Below, one piece after another: positions 6,571 through 15,084 of a stretch of 37,255 nt of DNA. The notes beneath the pieces were generated by a model that had not been told where the DNA came from, did not search any database, and saw only the letters and a program-made list of their open reading frames with translations. This DNA is from Candidatus Anammoxibacter sp. (GTDB taxonomy: Bacteria > Planctomycetota > Brocadiia > Brocadiales > Anammoxibacteraceae), in NCBI GenBank assembly GCA_021777055.1, contig JAIQZO010000054.1:1-37255 (forward strand). The letters run 5' to 3'. The position numbers and the translations under genes were made by a program. Numbering within the stretch: the first letter of the stretch is position 1; each line of letters begins with the position of its first letter.

Positions 6571-8433
6571 TCAAGACCTCAGTTTGGCTATTATGTTAAT
6601 TCTAAATAAGGCTTTTTTAATATATGAAAGAAGTAAAAATGTCCTGTCTCGCCCTAAACCCAGTATCAAAAATGAACTTTTTATAAGTTTAACAGGATTT
6701 AAAAGCCTCATTAATCCGTCAAACTCAACAAGTGAGAAACTTAACAAACAGTCCGGGAAATTGTCTTTGTCCGTTATAATATCAATTAATGCTGCCCCAG
6801 AAGAGTGTATGCTATTTTCATACGCGGGTAATATATCTTCAACTTTAGTTACCCTTGTAGCGTGTAGGCCAAATCCTTTAGCTATTTTAGAATAATCAAT
6901 ATCAGGAAGAGAAGTGCCAACAATATTTCCCGCAAACATTGAATACTGCATAGCCCTGATCATATTCCATGCGGAATCATTGAAGATTATTATCGAAATA
7001 GGCAAATTCAATCTGCGAATAGTCTCAAGTTCCTGAACATGGTACAAAAATGATCCATCCCCGGTGATAAGAATAACACGTCTACCTGGAGAGGCCAATT
7101 GTACTCCAATTGCATACGGTATCCCGCATCCAATTGCGGCCATACCAAATGGATAAAAGGATTGGCGCGGGCCCATTGGCGGTGTATACATTGCGACAAA
7201 AACCGGGGTGTTTCCACCATCCATAACAAGGAGAAGGTCATCCCTTTTTATTACTTTCCCCAGCTCTTGCATAGCTTTTCCCTGGTGTATAATGGGCCAA
7301 TCTTTATTGATAGCCTTGTTGAGTCTCTTATAACGGCCCTTTTTAAGGTTAGAAAGATATTTTGCCCATGACCGCCAGGCTGGTTTGCTAATAAAACCTT
7401 CGCCACGCAATTTCGCGCTTAACTGATTAATAACAGTTTTGACATCGCCAATTATTGATATTTCAGGGGAAACATTCAAACCTATTTGCAAAGGGTCAAT
7501 ATCAACATGAATAAATTTAATCTTGTCAGACCACAAGGGTGGAAGGCCAAATCCATCTACACCGCAAAAGCTTACACCTAATGCAATTACAAGATCTGCA
7601 TCATTTATTGCTACATGAAAGGCTTCACCTGTTGTATATGCAGGTCCGCCAAGAGAGTAATTATGATCTATTGGAATAGTTCCAAAACCAGCCATTGTTG
7701 TCGCTGCAGGAATCTTAAATTCTTCCATAAAACAGATAACATCATCATGCGCCTCTGATGCAATAACTCCTCCTCCACAAAAAATGAGAGGTTTTTTTGC
7801 GCTCTTAATGCTTGATACGGCTTTATCAATTTCAAGCTCATCTCCCGCTAATCTTACAGATCTGATTTTGCTTTTAGTTGCAAAGTCTGATTCTGAGAAT
7901 AATGTGTTATCAATAGCGATAGTTTTGTCTAATAATCCAAAAGGAATATCAATATGTATCGGCCCCCTTTTATGTCTGGTACTCTCATATACTCCCTTCT
8001 TTAGTGTATCAGAAAGGCTTTCAATAGAATTGACCCGACTTCTCCAGATTGTAATCTCATGAAAAACGCCATTTTGGTCAAACTTATACCTATTAAAGCC
8101 TTTGTTGTAATCCGCTTCATCATCATTGCAAATTGACAAAGAAATCAAAGGGATTTTGTCTGCCCAAGCATTTGCAACTCCGTAAATCTGCGATAATGAT
8201 CTGCCGTTATCATCGGTCAAAATAGCAGAGAATCTTCCTGAACGTCTAATGTAACCATCCGCCATTACAGTAGCAGCCCCTTCATTTCTGGCAATAATGA
8301 CATTTATGCCTGTTTTTGATTTTAAACAGCTTATTAGAGGGGTAAGTCTGTCAGAAGATGCGGTAAAAACATAACTAATACCATTGGTAACAAGACTTTT
8401 AGCAATGAGTTCGTTACCTGAAACACTTTCCAT
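6571..8433 (-). CDS. Thiamine-diphosphate-dependent enzyme (acetolactate-synthase-like large subunit)
   Basis: A 620-residue member of the COG0028-type ThDP family. The N-terminal Pyr domain carries E51 (ARNEGAAT), the residue that activates the cofactor. A central domain lies around 190-345. The PP domain has an intact G-D-G (458-460), with N following after 24 residues (IIFNDSAWN), so it should bind Mg-ThDP. It runs about 50 residues past the usual end. That tail is basic and hydrophobic (LLNPVKLIKSSF, then YIKKALFRINII) and could dock to membrane or partner. The start has GGAGG at a good distance. It is the first gene of a two-gene unit with the degenerate paralogue. The family includes acetolactate, sulfopyruvate and benzoylformate enzymes; the substrate cannot be read here. 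Confidence 0.85.
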   Translation of the reverse strand: MESVSGNELIAKSLVTNGISYVFTASSDRLTPLISCLKSKTGINVIIARNEGAATVMADGYIRRSGRFSAILTDDNGRSLSQIYGVANAWADKIPLISLSICNDDEADYNKGFNRYKFDQNGVFHEITIWRSRVNSIESLSDTLKKGVYESTRHKRGPIHIDIPFGLLDKTIAIDNTLFSESDFATKSKIRSVRLAGDELEIDKAVSSIKSAKKPLIFCGGGVIASEAHDDVICFMEEFKIPAATTMAGFGTIPIDHNYSLGGPAYTTGEAFHVAINDADLVIALGVSFCGVDGFGLPPLWSDKIKFIHVDIDPLQIGLNVSPEISIIGDVKTVINQLSAKLRGEGFISKPAWRSWAKYLSNLKKGRYKRLNKAINKDWPIIHQGKAMQELGKVIKRDDLLLVMDGGNTPVFVAMYTPPMGPRQSFYPFGMAAIGCGIPYAIGVQLASPGRRVILITGDGSFLYHVQELETIRRLNLPISIIIFNDSAWNMIRAMQYSMFAGNIVGTSLPDIDYSKIAKGFGLHATRVTKVEDILPAYENSIHSSGAALIDIITDKDNFPDCLLSFSLVEFDGLMRLLNPVKLIKSSFLILGLGRDRTFLLLSYIKKALFRINIIAKLRS

Positions 8434-8876
8434 AATTTATACCTCCAGATTGTTTTGTGTATCTATATTATTTTACACTATTTTTTGAAAGAGGAAAGTT
8501 TGGATAACTTGTTTTGTAATTATTCAGCGAAAATGTTACATGGAGCCATAAAATAATAGTTGTACGGTTCCGCGTTCAACTATATTGTGCTGGATTATGA
8601 AGCGCTTTTTTCAAGCCCAAGTCATGTACGAATTTGCCATTTATTGTTAGAACATTTCCTTTGTCAGTTAGCTATCGAGCCAACTGACAGGCCTTAACAT
8701 TTTGATGATAAGAAATTAGTTCTTTTTACACAATGAGGATAAATCGATAATAGATCGATATTTGCTAAAAATCAAGAAAAAGTTGAGAAATGTTAAGTTA
8801 AAATTAGCATTGTTAAAAAAAAGGTAGATTTGTTAATGTGAATCTAAATTGAAGTCACATTATTTTGCAAAGTTCC
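8434..8876. other. Upstream region of the ThDP operon with two hairpins
   Basis: No gene seen. Two inverted repeats stand out. ATAGTTGTACG (8556-8566) pairs with CGTTCAACTAT (8573-8583) with one mismatch. The arms of 8663-8688 form 10 of 11 pairs around an ATCG loop. Neither is followed by a T-run on either strand, so classic intrinsic termination is not supported. They lie between mreD and the minus-strand ThDP genes and could be operators, leader structures or Rho-independent-like ends of the upstream transcript. Confidence 0.45.
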
Positions 8877-9389
8877 TTAATAGTACTTTTTCTCAAATGT
8901 TAACGACTTACCAATCTTAAGTTTTGATCTAAAGATATTAAATAGAAAAAATAGTAAGGGCGATACTATAGCGCTATATAATGCGGAAAAAAGAGTTTTT
9001 TGTGCCATTCCTGTTAATTTTACATCTTCAAAAAAAATAAATAAAAAGGCAAGATAAGAGAAACCATAGAATATACCGCTAATGAATGTTATAAGAACCT
9101 GCGTTAATGGATGGTCCTTAAAAACAAACTCCCGTACCAATCCGATAACATATCCTACCAAAACCAATAAAAACGCACTGAACCCAAAAAAACCTAAAGA
9201 GAAGATATCTTTTAAGATTCCACATATCCAGTTTACGATAGCCCCTCTCTTTATTTCTACATGCAATGAGTAAAAGATAGTAAATATAAGAAATAAATCA
9301 GGCGTAACCCCTAAAACAGCTAAGTGTGGAATAACTGCCGTCTGAAAGATTGTGATAGTAAACAGAATACATATTAATGTTATATTCAT
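8877..9389 (-). CDS. mreD: Rod shape-determining protein MreD
   Basis: A 170-residue, very hydrophobic protein with five or so membrane segments. It carries MreD features: a conserved TPDLFLIF (about 29-36), the loop RGAIVNWICGILKDI (about 48-62) and GFSAFLLVLVGYVIGL. In other bacteria MreD works in the inner membrane with MreB, MreC and the PBP2/RodA machinery to direct side-wall peptidoglycan. mreB and mreC are not adjacent here; instead it lies 108 bases downstream of the Dabb gene and murD, on the same strand, so the cell-wall theme is kept. The start has only a weak GGTGA-like site. MreD homologues diverge quickly, so the call rests on motif pattern and topology. Confidence 0.75.
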   Translation of the reverse strand: MNITLICILFTITIFQTAVIPHLAVLGVTPDLFLIFTIFYSLHVEIKRGAIVNWICGILKDIFSLGFFGFSAFLLVLVGYVIGLVREFVFKDHPLTQVLITFISGIFYGFSYLAFLFIFFEDVKLTGMAQKTLFSALYSAIVSPLLFFLFNIFRSKLKIGKSLTFEKKYY

Positions 9390-9497
9390 AATTGATAGTC
9401 ACCCAATTACCCGCCTTTTGTCTCATTTCTAAGTATACTACATTATCATGCTATACCGACTTCTGTTTCCTGAATTCTCTATTCCTAGAAAATAATA

Positions 9498-9794
9498 TTA
9501 TTCATTTAACTCAAAATCTACCACCCTGCGTTCAGTCCTAATATCTTTAACAAACGGTAATATTGCTATGTGATCAGGATGTTCAGTATATAATCTTAGA
9601 GCTTCCTTGCTTTCAAATTCTGAATAGAGTGCAACATCTGCAGATTCTTCAGTTTTGCTATAATCCAAACCTACCTCTATTTTTAACAATCCTGGAACCT
9701 TTCCTGCTAAGGATTCTAATCTCTCTTTTATTGTCTCCGCATTTTTCTTTTTATTATCATCTTTAAGTTTCCAGAAAACAATATGCTTAATCAT
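9498..9794 (-). CDS. Dabb (stress-responsive alpha/beta barrel) domain protein
   Basis: A 98-residue single-domain protein. It opens MIKHIVFWKL, the first strand of Dabb proteins, and contains VALYSEFESKEALRLYTEHPDH, typical of the ferredoxin-like dimeric barrel, then IRTERRVVDFE at the end. The length fits the family. Its ATG overlaps the murD stop as ATGA (9791-9794), so it is translationally coupled to MurD. Dabb proteins act in stress responses or as small enzymes or cyclases; the specific role in a cell-wall operon is not known. No catalytic residue set can be assigned. Confidence 0.85.
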   Translation of the reverse strand: MIKHIVFWKLKDDNKKKNAETIKERLESLAGKVPGLLKIEVGLDYSKTEESADVALYSEFESKEALRLYTEHPDHIAILPFVKDIRTERRVVDFELNE

Positions 9795-11215
9795 AATTTC
9801 TTCTTCTCCTTTTTTGATCTTAATCTATTAATTTCCGTCTTAAATGCCATGCCTCTTTCCGCATAGTCTTTAAAGCAAGTGAAACTTGCGCAGCTGGGAC
9901 TAAGCAGTATAATATCACCGTTTACTGCAAATTTATATGCCTTATTTACAGCGTCATGCATATTCGTAACAAACAAATGCTCAGGTATTTTATCCTTTCC
10001 TTTAGCACTGGTTATAATCTCACGCCAAATTTTCTCTCCGGTAGATGGAAATAGTATAACCGCTTTAACCCTGTTTTCAATCACTCTTTTTGCCAGTGTG
10101 CAGAACTTTTGCCCCCTGTCAAAACCCCCGGCAATAAGAATTATATCGTTATCCGGAAAGGCTGTAATTGCAGCGATTGTGGCTTCGGGAACAGTAGACA
10201 GGCTGTCATTATAAAACGATACGCCGTTATGAATACCAACAAACTCCAGTCGATGTTCAAGGGGTTTGTATTCTCTGATCGCGTCTCCAATTGTTTTGTT
10301 ATCTATATCATATAGCTTTCCTGCAATAACTGCAGGCATTACGTTCTGCAAGTTAAAGTGTCCTTTAACAGGTATATCAGAAACATTCATTATCTGCTCG
10401 TCGTTTTTATCAGAAGTGAAGATAATATAATCATTCTCTACAAAACAGCAAATCCCTCCTATTGCCTTTTTCCCGTAGGGTATCTTTTTCGCTTTGCTGT
10501 TTGTTGCCATGTTTAGCGGTATAGGGTAGGATGGATTATAGATAACGTAGTCATTTTCATCCTGATACCTCGTAATATTTTCTTTGGCAGAGGCATAATC
10601 TTTAAAAGTACCATGGTAATCCATGTGTTCTTGTACTACGTTTAAGATAACAGATATATGGGGACTTTTGTAAAGATCCATTAACTGGTAGCTTGATAAC
10701 TCTGCTGTAAATATTGTCTTTTCGTCAGACCCTTCCAATGTAGATAAAAGTGGAGTGCCAAAGTTACCAGCCAGACGCACATCATATCCTCCTCTCATTA
10801 ACACCGTATATATAAGTGAGGTGGTTGTACTCTTCCCTTTGGTACCCGTAACTCCTATGACCGTACCGTGGCATATCTCAAAAAAGAGCTCTGTATTGGA
10901 GCAAATTTTTTTCCCTTCTCTTACAGCTTCAATTAATTCAGGTGCATAGGGTGGTATTCCGGGCGATTTCATGATAAAGTTAAATTTAGCAGTACTTTCA
11001 TGATATCTCTCACCAAAAAACAGTTCCAGATTACTATCTGACGCAAACAGTTCCTTTGAGGCTTGGTCCAGTTGTTCCCACGATTTTTTATCTGCTAATC
11101 CAAACCTTTTGAAAGGATAAAATTGGCGCAGGAATTTATATGAACTTAATCCCTCCCTACCAACCCCTAAAATAAGCACACTGCTTTTTTCTAGATTATC
11201 CAAGAATGAAGTCAT
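9791..11215 (-). CDS. murD: UDP-N-acetylmuramoyl-L-alanine:glutamate ligase MurD
   Basis: A 474-residue cytoplasmic Mur ligase adding glutamate to UDP-MurNAc-L-Ala. It shows the N-terminal Rossmann glycine loop LGVGREGLSS (about 16-25), the ATP loop GVTGTKGKSTTT (121-132), the central ELSSYQL block and HMDYHGTF, and the C-terminal GGFDRGQKF and LLSPSCASFTCF blocks. A MurL-type epimerase gene lies 226 bases upstream on the same strand. In Xanthomonas that pairing marks a MurD2 that uses L-Glu, with D-Glu made afterwards. Whether this MurD prefers L- or D-Glu cannot be read from the sequence. The start ATG lacks an evident ribosome binding site; its stop overlaps the Dabb start. Confidence 0.92.
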   Translation of the reverse strand: MTSFLDNLEKSSVLILGVGREGLSSYKFLRQFYPFKRFGLADKKSWEQLDQASKELFASDSNLELFFGERYHESTAKFNFIMKSPGIPPYAPELIEAVREGKKICSNTELFFEICHGTVIGVTGTKGKSTTTSLIYTVLMRGGYDVRLAGNFGTPLLSTLEGSDEKTIFTAELSSYQLMDLYKSPHISVILNVVQEHMDYHGTFKDYASAKENITRYQDENDYVIYNPSYPIPLNMATNSKAKKIPYGKKAIGGICCFVENDYIIFTSDKNDEQIMNVSDIPVKGHFNLQNVMPAVIAGKLYDIDNKTIGDAIREYKPLEHRLEFVGIHNGVSFYNDSLSTVPEATIAAITAFPDNDIILIAGGFDRGQKFCTLAKRVIENRVKAVILFPSTGEKIWREIITSAKGKDKIPEHLFVTNMHDAVNKAYKFAVNGDIILLSPSCASFTCFKDYAERGMAFKTEINRLRSKKEKKKL

Positions 11216-11407
11216 ATTTTGTAGCTATTCAACGCAACAAAAAAAAAAGTTAAAATAAAGCCTGAAAAGCTAAAATATTATAGCCCGTTGAATATCAAAT
11301 AAGAGATGCCTAATCATGAATGTTTTTATACTTCAACATTTAGTATTCCTTGTTCGATATTTTATACTTTTAACCTATATTTACTCTTTAACATTGAAGT
11401 TTTGGTA

Positions 11408-11443
11408 AAGTTGGCCTAAAGATAAGCGTGAGAAGGCCAACTT
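11408..11443 (-). terminator. Hairpin at the end of the murL gene
   Basis: AAGTTGGCCT (11408-11417) and AGGCCAACTT (11434-11443) are a perfect 10-bp inverted repeat. On the minus strand it begins at the stop codon of the MurL-type gene. The bases after it are only modestly T-rich (TACCAAAAC), so termination may be weak, or the hairpin may protect the mRNA end. It lies between murL and murD, so the two may not always share a transcript. Confidence 0.5.
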
Positions 11444-12833
11444 ATTTACAACAGTTCTTGAGCATATTTTCCAAATCTTCAGGTACGAAGTGATCCTTGT
11501 TCCAACCGTTCATTACTCTTTGCGTCCTCTCTTCAAGGTTTTGCTCTTTAGTAACTATTTTCTCGTTAACCGCCTGCAAGATAACGGGAAGTCTCCGGTT
11601 TCCTGTAGAGACCTTCTTTATACAAAGGTAAAATGCCACGAGACACTCTTCCATTGAACCCACACACTCAAACGGTTTGGTTTCTCCCGCACCCAGAAGA
11701 TCAAATGCCAGGCTTATTACATCTTTATCGTTAAAAATATTTTCTGAAAAGATATCCTTTGTAAGGACGCCTTCTTCTAGAAAGGGGTAAAGAATTGTAA
11801 AAACAAAAAGACATTTAGGACATTTATGACACCAACCTCTCTGCTTCTTATTACAGCTGAAAAATATGGGAAATTGGTGTTTAAAACGGGAAAAGATCTG
11901 TGCAATCTGAATCTCATAAAGGGGACGTAAAAGACTAAAGTAATTAACGTCCCTGGCAATGTACCTCCTTACATAATCCCTGAATTTCCCTTCAAAATCA
12001 AAACTCTTTGAATATTGATGATTGATCTCTCGACCAAGATAGCAGACATTGCCCTCATTGGAGCTTCTTTCATTTGATATCGCAATATTGCCACAGCCAA
12101 AAAGTATTGCACTCGAAACAGATGCAAAGGCAAGGTATGCAGAAAAAGGCGTGTGGCCATTTAGATATCCTCTGCGGTTCATTTCCAGAAGTCTCCCATC
12201 TATACTACGCTTAACGGTTATAGGTTCTCCACTCTTGAATATATCAATCTGTTCCATTACTGATAGAGTCGGGTTCATTCGCCAGCATACTATCTCTTTG
12301 TCCATTCTTTTCAGCAGTTCACAAGTAACGGCAGAGTCTTTGCCTCCACCTATGGGAACGAGAATCTTCTCCTTGTCTAACCGGCCATTAAAGGTGTCTC
12401 TTTGTTCACAATTTTCCTTCTCTTCAATTATAATTTTAACAAAACCGGGTGCCGTAAAATCGATTCTATTATGGTAAAAGTATTCTCCCATACCTGCAAA
12501 CAGGAGATCTTGCCACCATGCAATCTGAAAATCATCCAATGTCCCTGCTTTTATGACTATTTCAGGAGAACAGGTTGCCTTCCAGTAACTGGGAATTTCC
12601 ATCAATCCCAGATGAAATGCCAGGTTATTTATAACCCTATTGCCTATGGTGCTAATCATACTGTTATCAACGTTATGAATAACAATCCTTGGAGTGAAAT
12701 AGACCTTTGGTTCTGTTTCAAACAGAAAATCTATTATCAGGGAGTCTCCTTTGTATTCAACGGAATAGGTGTGGTAATAGAAACGGTGATGTTTTCGTCG
12801 AAAGTCATCAACTGTTTGGTTCATGTTCTGCAT
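11442..12833 (-). CDS. murL: MurL-type UDP-MurNAc-L-Ala-L-Glu epimerase
   Basis: A 463-residue protein resembling MurL, which turns the terminal L-Glu of UDP-MurNAc-L-Ala-L-Glu into D-Glu using ATP. It has an ATP-pyrophosphatase-like loop VPIGGGKDS (159-167), the SNERSSNEGN block (253-262), GREINHQYSKSFDFE (267-281), and a Cys cluster CHKCPKC (335-341) close to the C-terminal domain. The N-terminal 150 residues are a separate, beta-rich domain. It overlaps the end of the upstream unknown gene by 26 bases; ATG codons at 12833 and 12824 are both possible starts. murD lies downstream on the same strand, which strengthens the call. I know the family from Xanthomonas; the match here is by motif. 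Confidence 0.8.
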   Translation of the reverse strand: MQNMNQTVDDFRRKHHRFYYHTYSVEYKGDSLIIDFLFETEPKVYFTPRIVIHNVDNSMISTIGNRVINNLAFHLGLMEIPSYWKATCSPEIVIKAGTLDDFQIAWWQDLLFAGMGEYFYHNRIDFTAPGFVKIIIEEKENCEQRDTFNGRLDKEKILVPIGGGKDSAVTCELLKRMDKEIVCWRMNPTLSVMEQIDIFKSGEPITVKRSIDGRLLEMNRRGYLNGHTPFSAYLAFASVSSAILFGCGNIAISNERSSNEGNVCYLGREINHQYSKSFDFEGKFRDYVRRYIARDVNYFSLLRPLYEIQIAQIFSRFKHQFPIFFSCNKKQRGWCHKCPKCLFVFTILYPFLEEGVLTKDIFSENIFNDKDVISLAFDLLGAGETKPFECVGSMEECLVAFYLCIKKVSTGNRRLPVILQAVNEKIVTKEQNLEERTQRVMNGWNKDHFVPEDLENMLKNCCK

Positions 12834-14424
12834 GCCTTACAATAGCCTCTTTGATAATTTCTGCCGACAGTGCAAGGGCTCCTTTTATATCTGTTAACTT
12901 ATTCACGATACTATTTCTTTTACCAACAATTTTATTAAGTATCGAAATAGAATTAATATTATCGTCCGTTTTTATAGCTAGAGTCTTCAACCCAATATCA
13001 AATGCCGCTATAATCTCTAACTCCTTTTCTTTTACAAAAGCTTCCCTTTTTTCCAGAAGATCCCTCTTTTTACACCCACGCTCTTTCTCGCCACGAAAAC
13101 CAAGAAATGGCTCTTTATCCATGGCATCCTCTTCATCATGTGATTTTTTTATGAAATTTTCCTTTTCCTGGTTTATTCCTTTTACTTCGACAGAAACATC
13201 ACTGACAACGGCTTCTATGTTATTTTCTAATATGTTAATTAGATCATTATCAATAATTTCAGGAACTTTTTCTTCAAGATCCTTTGGAATTTGTACAATT
13301 ACACCATCAATTACATCCCATTCCCGATTTTTATCCTCAACTGTATGACCATACAGAATGAAAGTGGTATTATCCGTTTTATTATCAATGGAACAATACT
13401 TTGCATTAACAATTTCTGCCACCTGGCCGTCAACGGTTAGAAAAAAGGCAGGTATAACCGGCGGTAGCTTCTCTAACACATTTCTTGCATTTTCATTTGA
13501 AATAGAAAATTGCTCACTCTTTTCCAGAAACCGTTCAACGCCTATAGCCTCTATCTCTCTTTCCACTCCTTTAGTCTCAATATTCAGAAGCATTGATGAT
13601 CCCGTTACATCAAGTTGTAAAAGAATATCATCTATCTCCCTTTTACGTCTCTCCTTTATCTTATAATCTTCATAATAGAGATATGGCAATGCAGTTTCTG
13701 CATAAACCTCACCCTTCTCGTCATCCGCTACATACTCCCCACAAGGTGCGCAAAAAAGTTCGCACTTAAGCTGTTTCTCCACTTTTTTAACTATTAGCAC
13801 CACATCATCTTTGCCAATCTTATCTGTAAAGAAATCTATGTACGAAAGGATTTCCCTGTTATTCTTTCCTCCTAAAAGCTGTTGTTGAAGATATTTTGCG
13901 ATAATCTCAACCAGGCCTTCCAAAAGTCTTGTTGGCACATTAGCTCCAAGTTTCTTAGGGAAAAATTTAAACGAGTCAATGGTCTTGTAAAGTCCGTCAC
14001 CGTTACAACGAAGAGTCTTCTTTTCAAAAAACTTCAAGAGCAGATTATGGAGCGCAGAATCTTCCCGATACGACTGAAACGCTTCGTTTATGATGATGTG
14101 TATTACCTCAATAGCCCGGTGCTGTGTCAGATCCTTGAGCATCTTTTCTTCATAATCCCTCTGCCACCTCTCAATAAAGATATTTAAGAGCTCTGGATTT
14201 TTCCCGTAGGCCTCCAGGGCCGACACCGTTGCGAAAAAAGCGACAAGGGGAAAATCCTCTACCTCCTTTGATTTTAATCCTGACCAGAAAACCTCCGCAA
14301 TCTCAGGGGCGTGGTGTTTATTCAAAGCGGAAATTGCCCTCTGATAAACTGGCAACGTTTCAGCCTTTTTATACACCTCCAGCTTTTCTTCTATTATCTG
14401 TTTTTCATTACCTTCTAAAACCAT
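12808..14424 (-). CDS. Unrecognised 538-residue protein coupled to murL
   Basis: I do not recognise a family. The frame extends 20 codons further up (to 14484), but AGGAGG nine bases before the ATG at 14424 fixes the start as MVLEGNEKQII. The N-terminal half is helical and repeat-like, resembling alpha-solenoid folds. A Cys pair (CAPCGEY, about 225-231) lies near the middle. Residues about 300-400 look like beta sheet (TFILYGHTVEDKN, GVIVQIP). The last 120 residues are highly charged (KEKENFIKKSHDEED and further Lys/Glu runs), with likely coiled coil. No signal peptide or membrane segment. Its end overlaps the murL start by 26 bases, so the two are probably translated together and act in the same process. 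Role unknown. Confidence 0.7.
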   Translation of the reverse strand: MVLEGNEKQIIEEKLEVYKKAETLPVYQRAISALNKHHAPEIAEVFWSGLKSKEVEDFPLVAFFATVSALEAYGKNPELLNIFIERWQRDYEEKMLKDLTQHRAIEVIHIIINEAFQSYREDSALHNLLLKFFEKKTLRCNGDGLYKTIDSFKFFPKKLGANVPTRLLEGLVEIIAKYLQQQLLGGKNNREILSYIDFFTDKIGKDDVVLIVKKVEKQLKCELFCAPCGEYVADDEKGEVYAETALPYLYYEDYKIKERRKREIDDILLQLDVTGSSMLLNIETKGVEREIEAIGVERFLEKSEQFSISNENARNVLEKLPPVIPAFFLTVDGQVAEIVNAKYCSIDNKTDNTTFILYGHTVEDKNREWDVIDGVIVQIPKDLEEKVPEIIDNDLINILENNIEAVVSDVSVEVKGINQEKENFIKKSHDEEDAMDKEPFLGFRGEKERGCKKRDLLEKREAFVKEKELEIIAAFDIGLKTLAIKTDDNINSISILNKIVGKRNSIVNKLTDIKGALALSAEIIKEAIVRHAEHEPNS

Positions 14425-14787
14425 CAATAAATACCTCCTGACATCAAATACAATGAACGGTGACAAATTATCTTTTTCAAACATGGATGTTAGAACAATA
14501 AACCGTAAAATTCAAGTATAATTGGTAGGACTTGCCGGAACATGATTTAACACACAATCTTTAGACTTGCAGCATGTAACTATTATAAATATAATTGATT
14601 TGCACCGATAATGTTATGGTAAATTGACGATAAATATATGTAAGTTAAATTGAACGATTTTAACGATATTACAAATAGTAGAACACGCATTCTAACCTGT
14701 GATAAGTAGTGGCACGGGCAAGGAGCTTGTTTTACTTAACAATGGGAATGATTATTATTCCTAAACATATATAACAGGAGCACAAGC
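14425..14787. other. Divergent intergenic region
   Basis: About 360 A+T-rich bases between the minus-strand cell-wall genes and the plus-strand MshEN gene. They should carry promoters for both directions. The first 60 bases on the left are open in frame with the unknown gene but are not needed for its start. I cannot place convincing -35/-10 pairs, and I see no RNA gene or repeat here. Confidence 0.4.
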
Positions 14788-15069
14788 ATGAAAATAGGGG
14801 AATTCCTGATTAGGGAAAATCACATTACACAAGAGGTGCTTGACAAGGCGTTACAAATACAATCTGGGAACAAAAACCAACGCCTTGGTGATATACTGGT
14901 AAGTATGGGTGAAGTATCACAAGCTGATTTGGACAATTACATAATTTGTTTTTTTAAAGATGTCAATGACACTGCGTTTAATGAGGCGACAAAATGGCTT
15001 ACACAGGAGCAGGTTGACAAATTGTTTATAGAATATAGCAAAAGCCCGGACAGTCACCTTCACAATTAA
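14788..15069 (+). CDS. Stand-alone MshEN / GspE N-terminal domain protein
   Basis: A 93-residue protein matching the N-terminal domain of GspE/PilB-type ATPases (MshEN). It has KIGEFLIRENHIT (2-14), helix VLDKALQIQ, then RLGDILVSMGEVSQADLDNYI (about 32-52), the LGxxLV-G pattern repeated twice. In MshE this fold binds cyclic-di-GMP. Here there is no ATPase attached and the binding residues cannot be confirmed. AGGAG eight bases before the ATG supports the start. It precedes the sirtuin gene by 15 bases and probably shares its transcript. The most natural reading is a small signalling or adaptor protein. Confidence 0.7.
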   Translation: MKIGEFLIRENHITQEVLDKALQIQSGNKNQRLGDILVSMGEVSQADLDNYIICFFKDVNDTAFNEATKWLTQEQVDKLFIEYSKSPDSHLHN

Positions 15070-15084
15070 ATTCACACTTTATTT

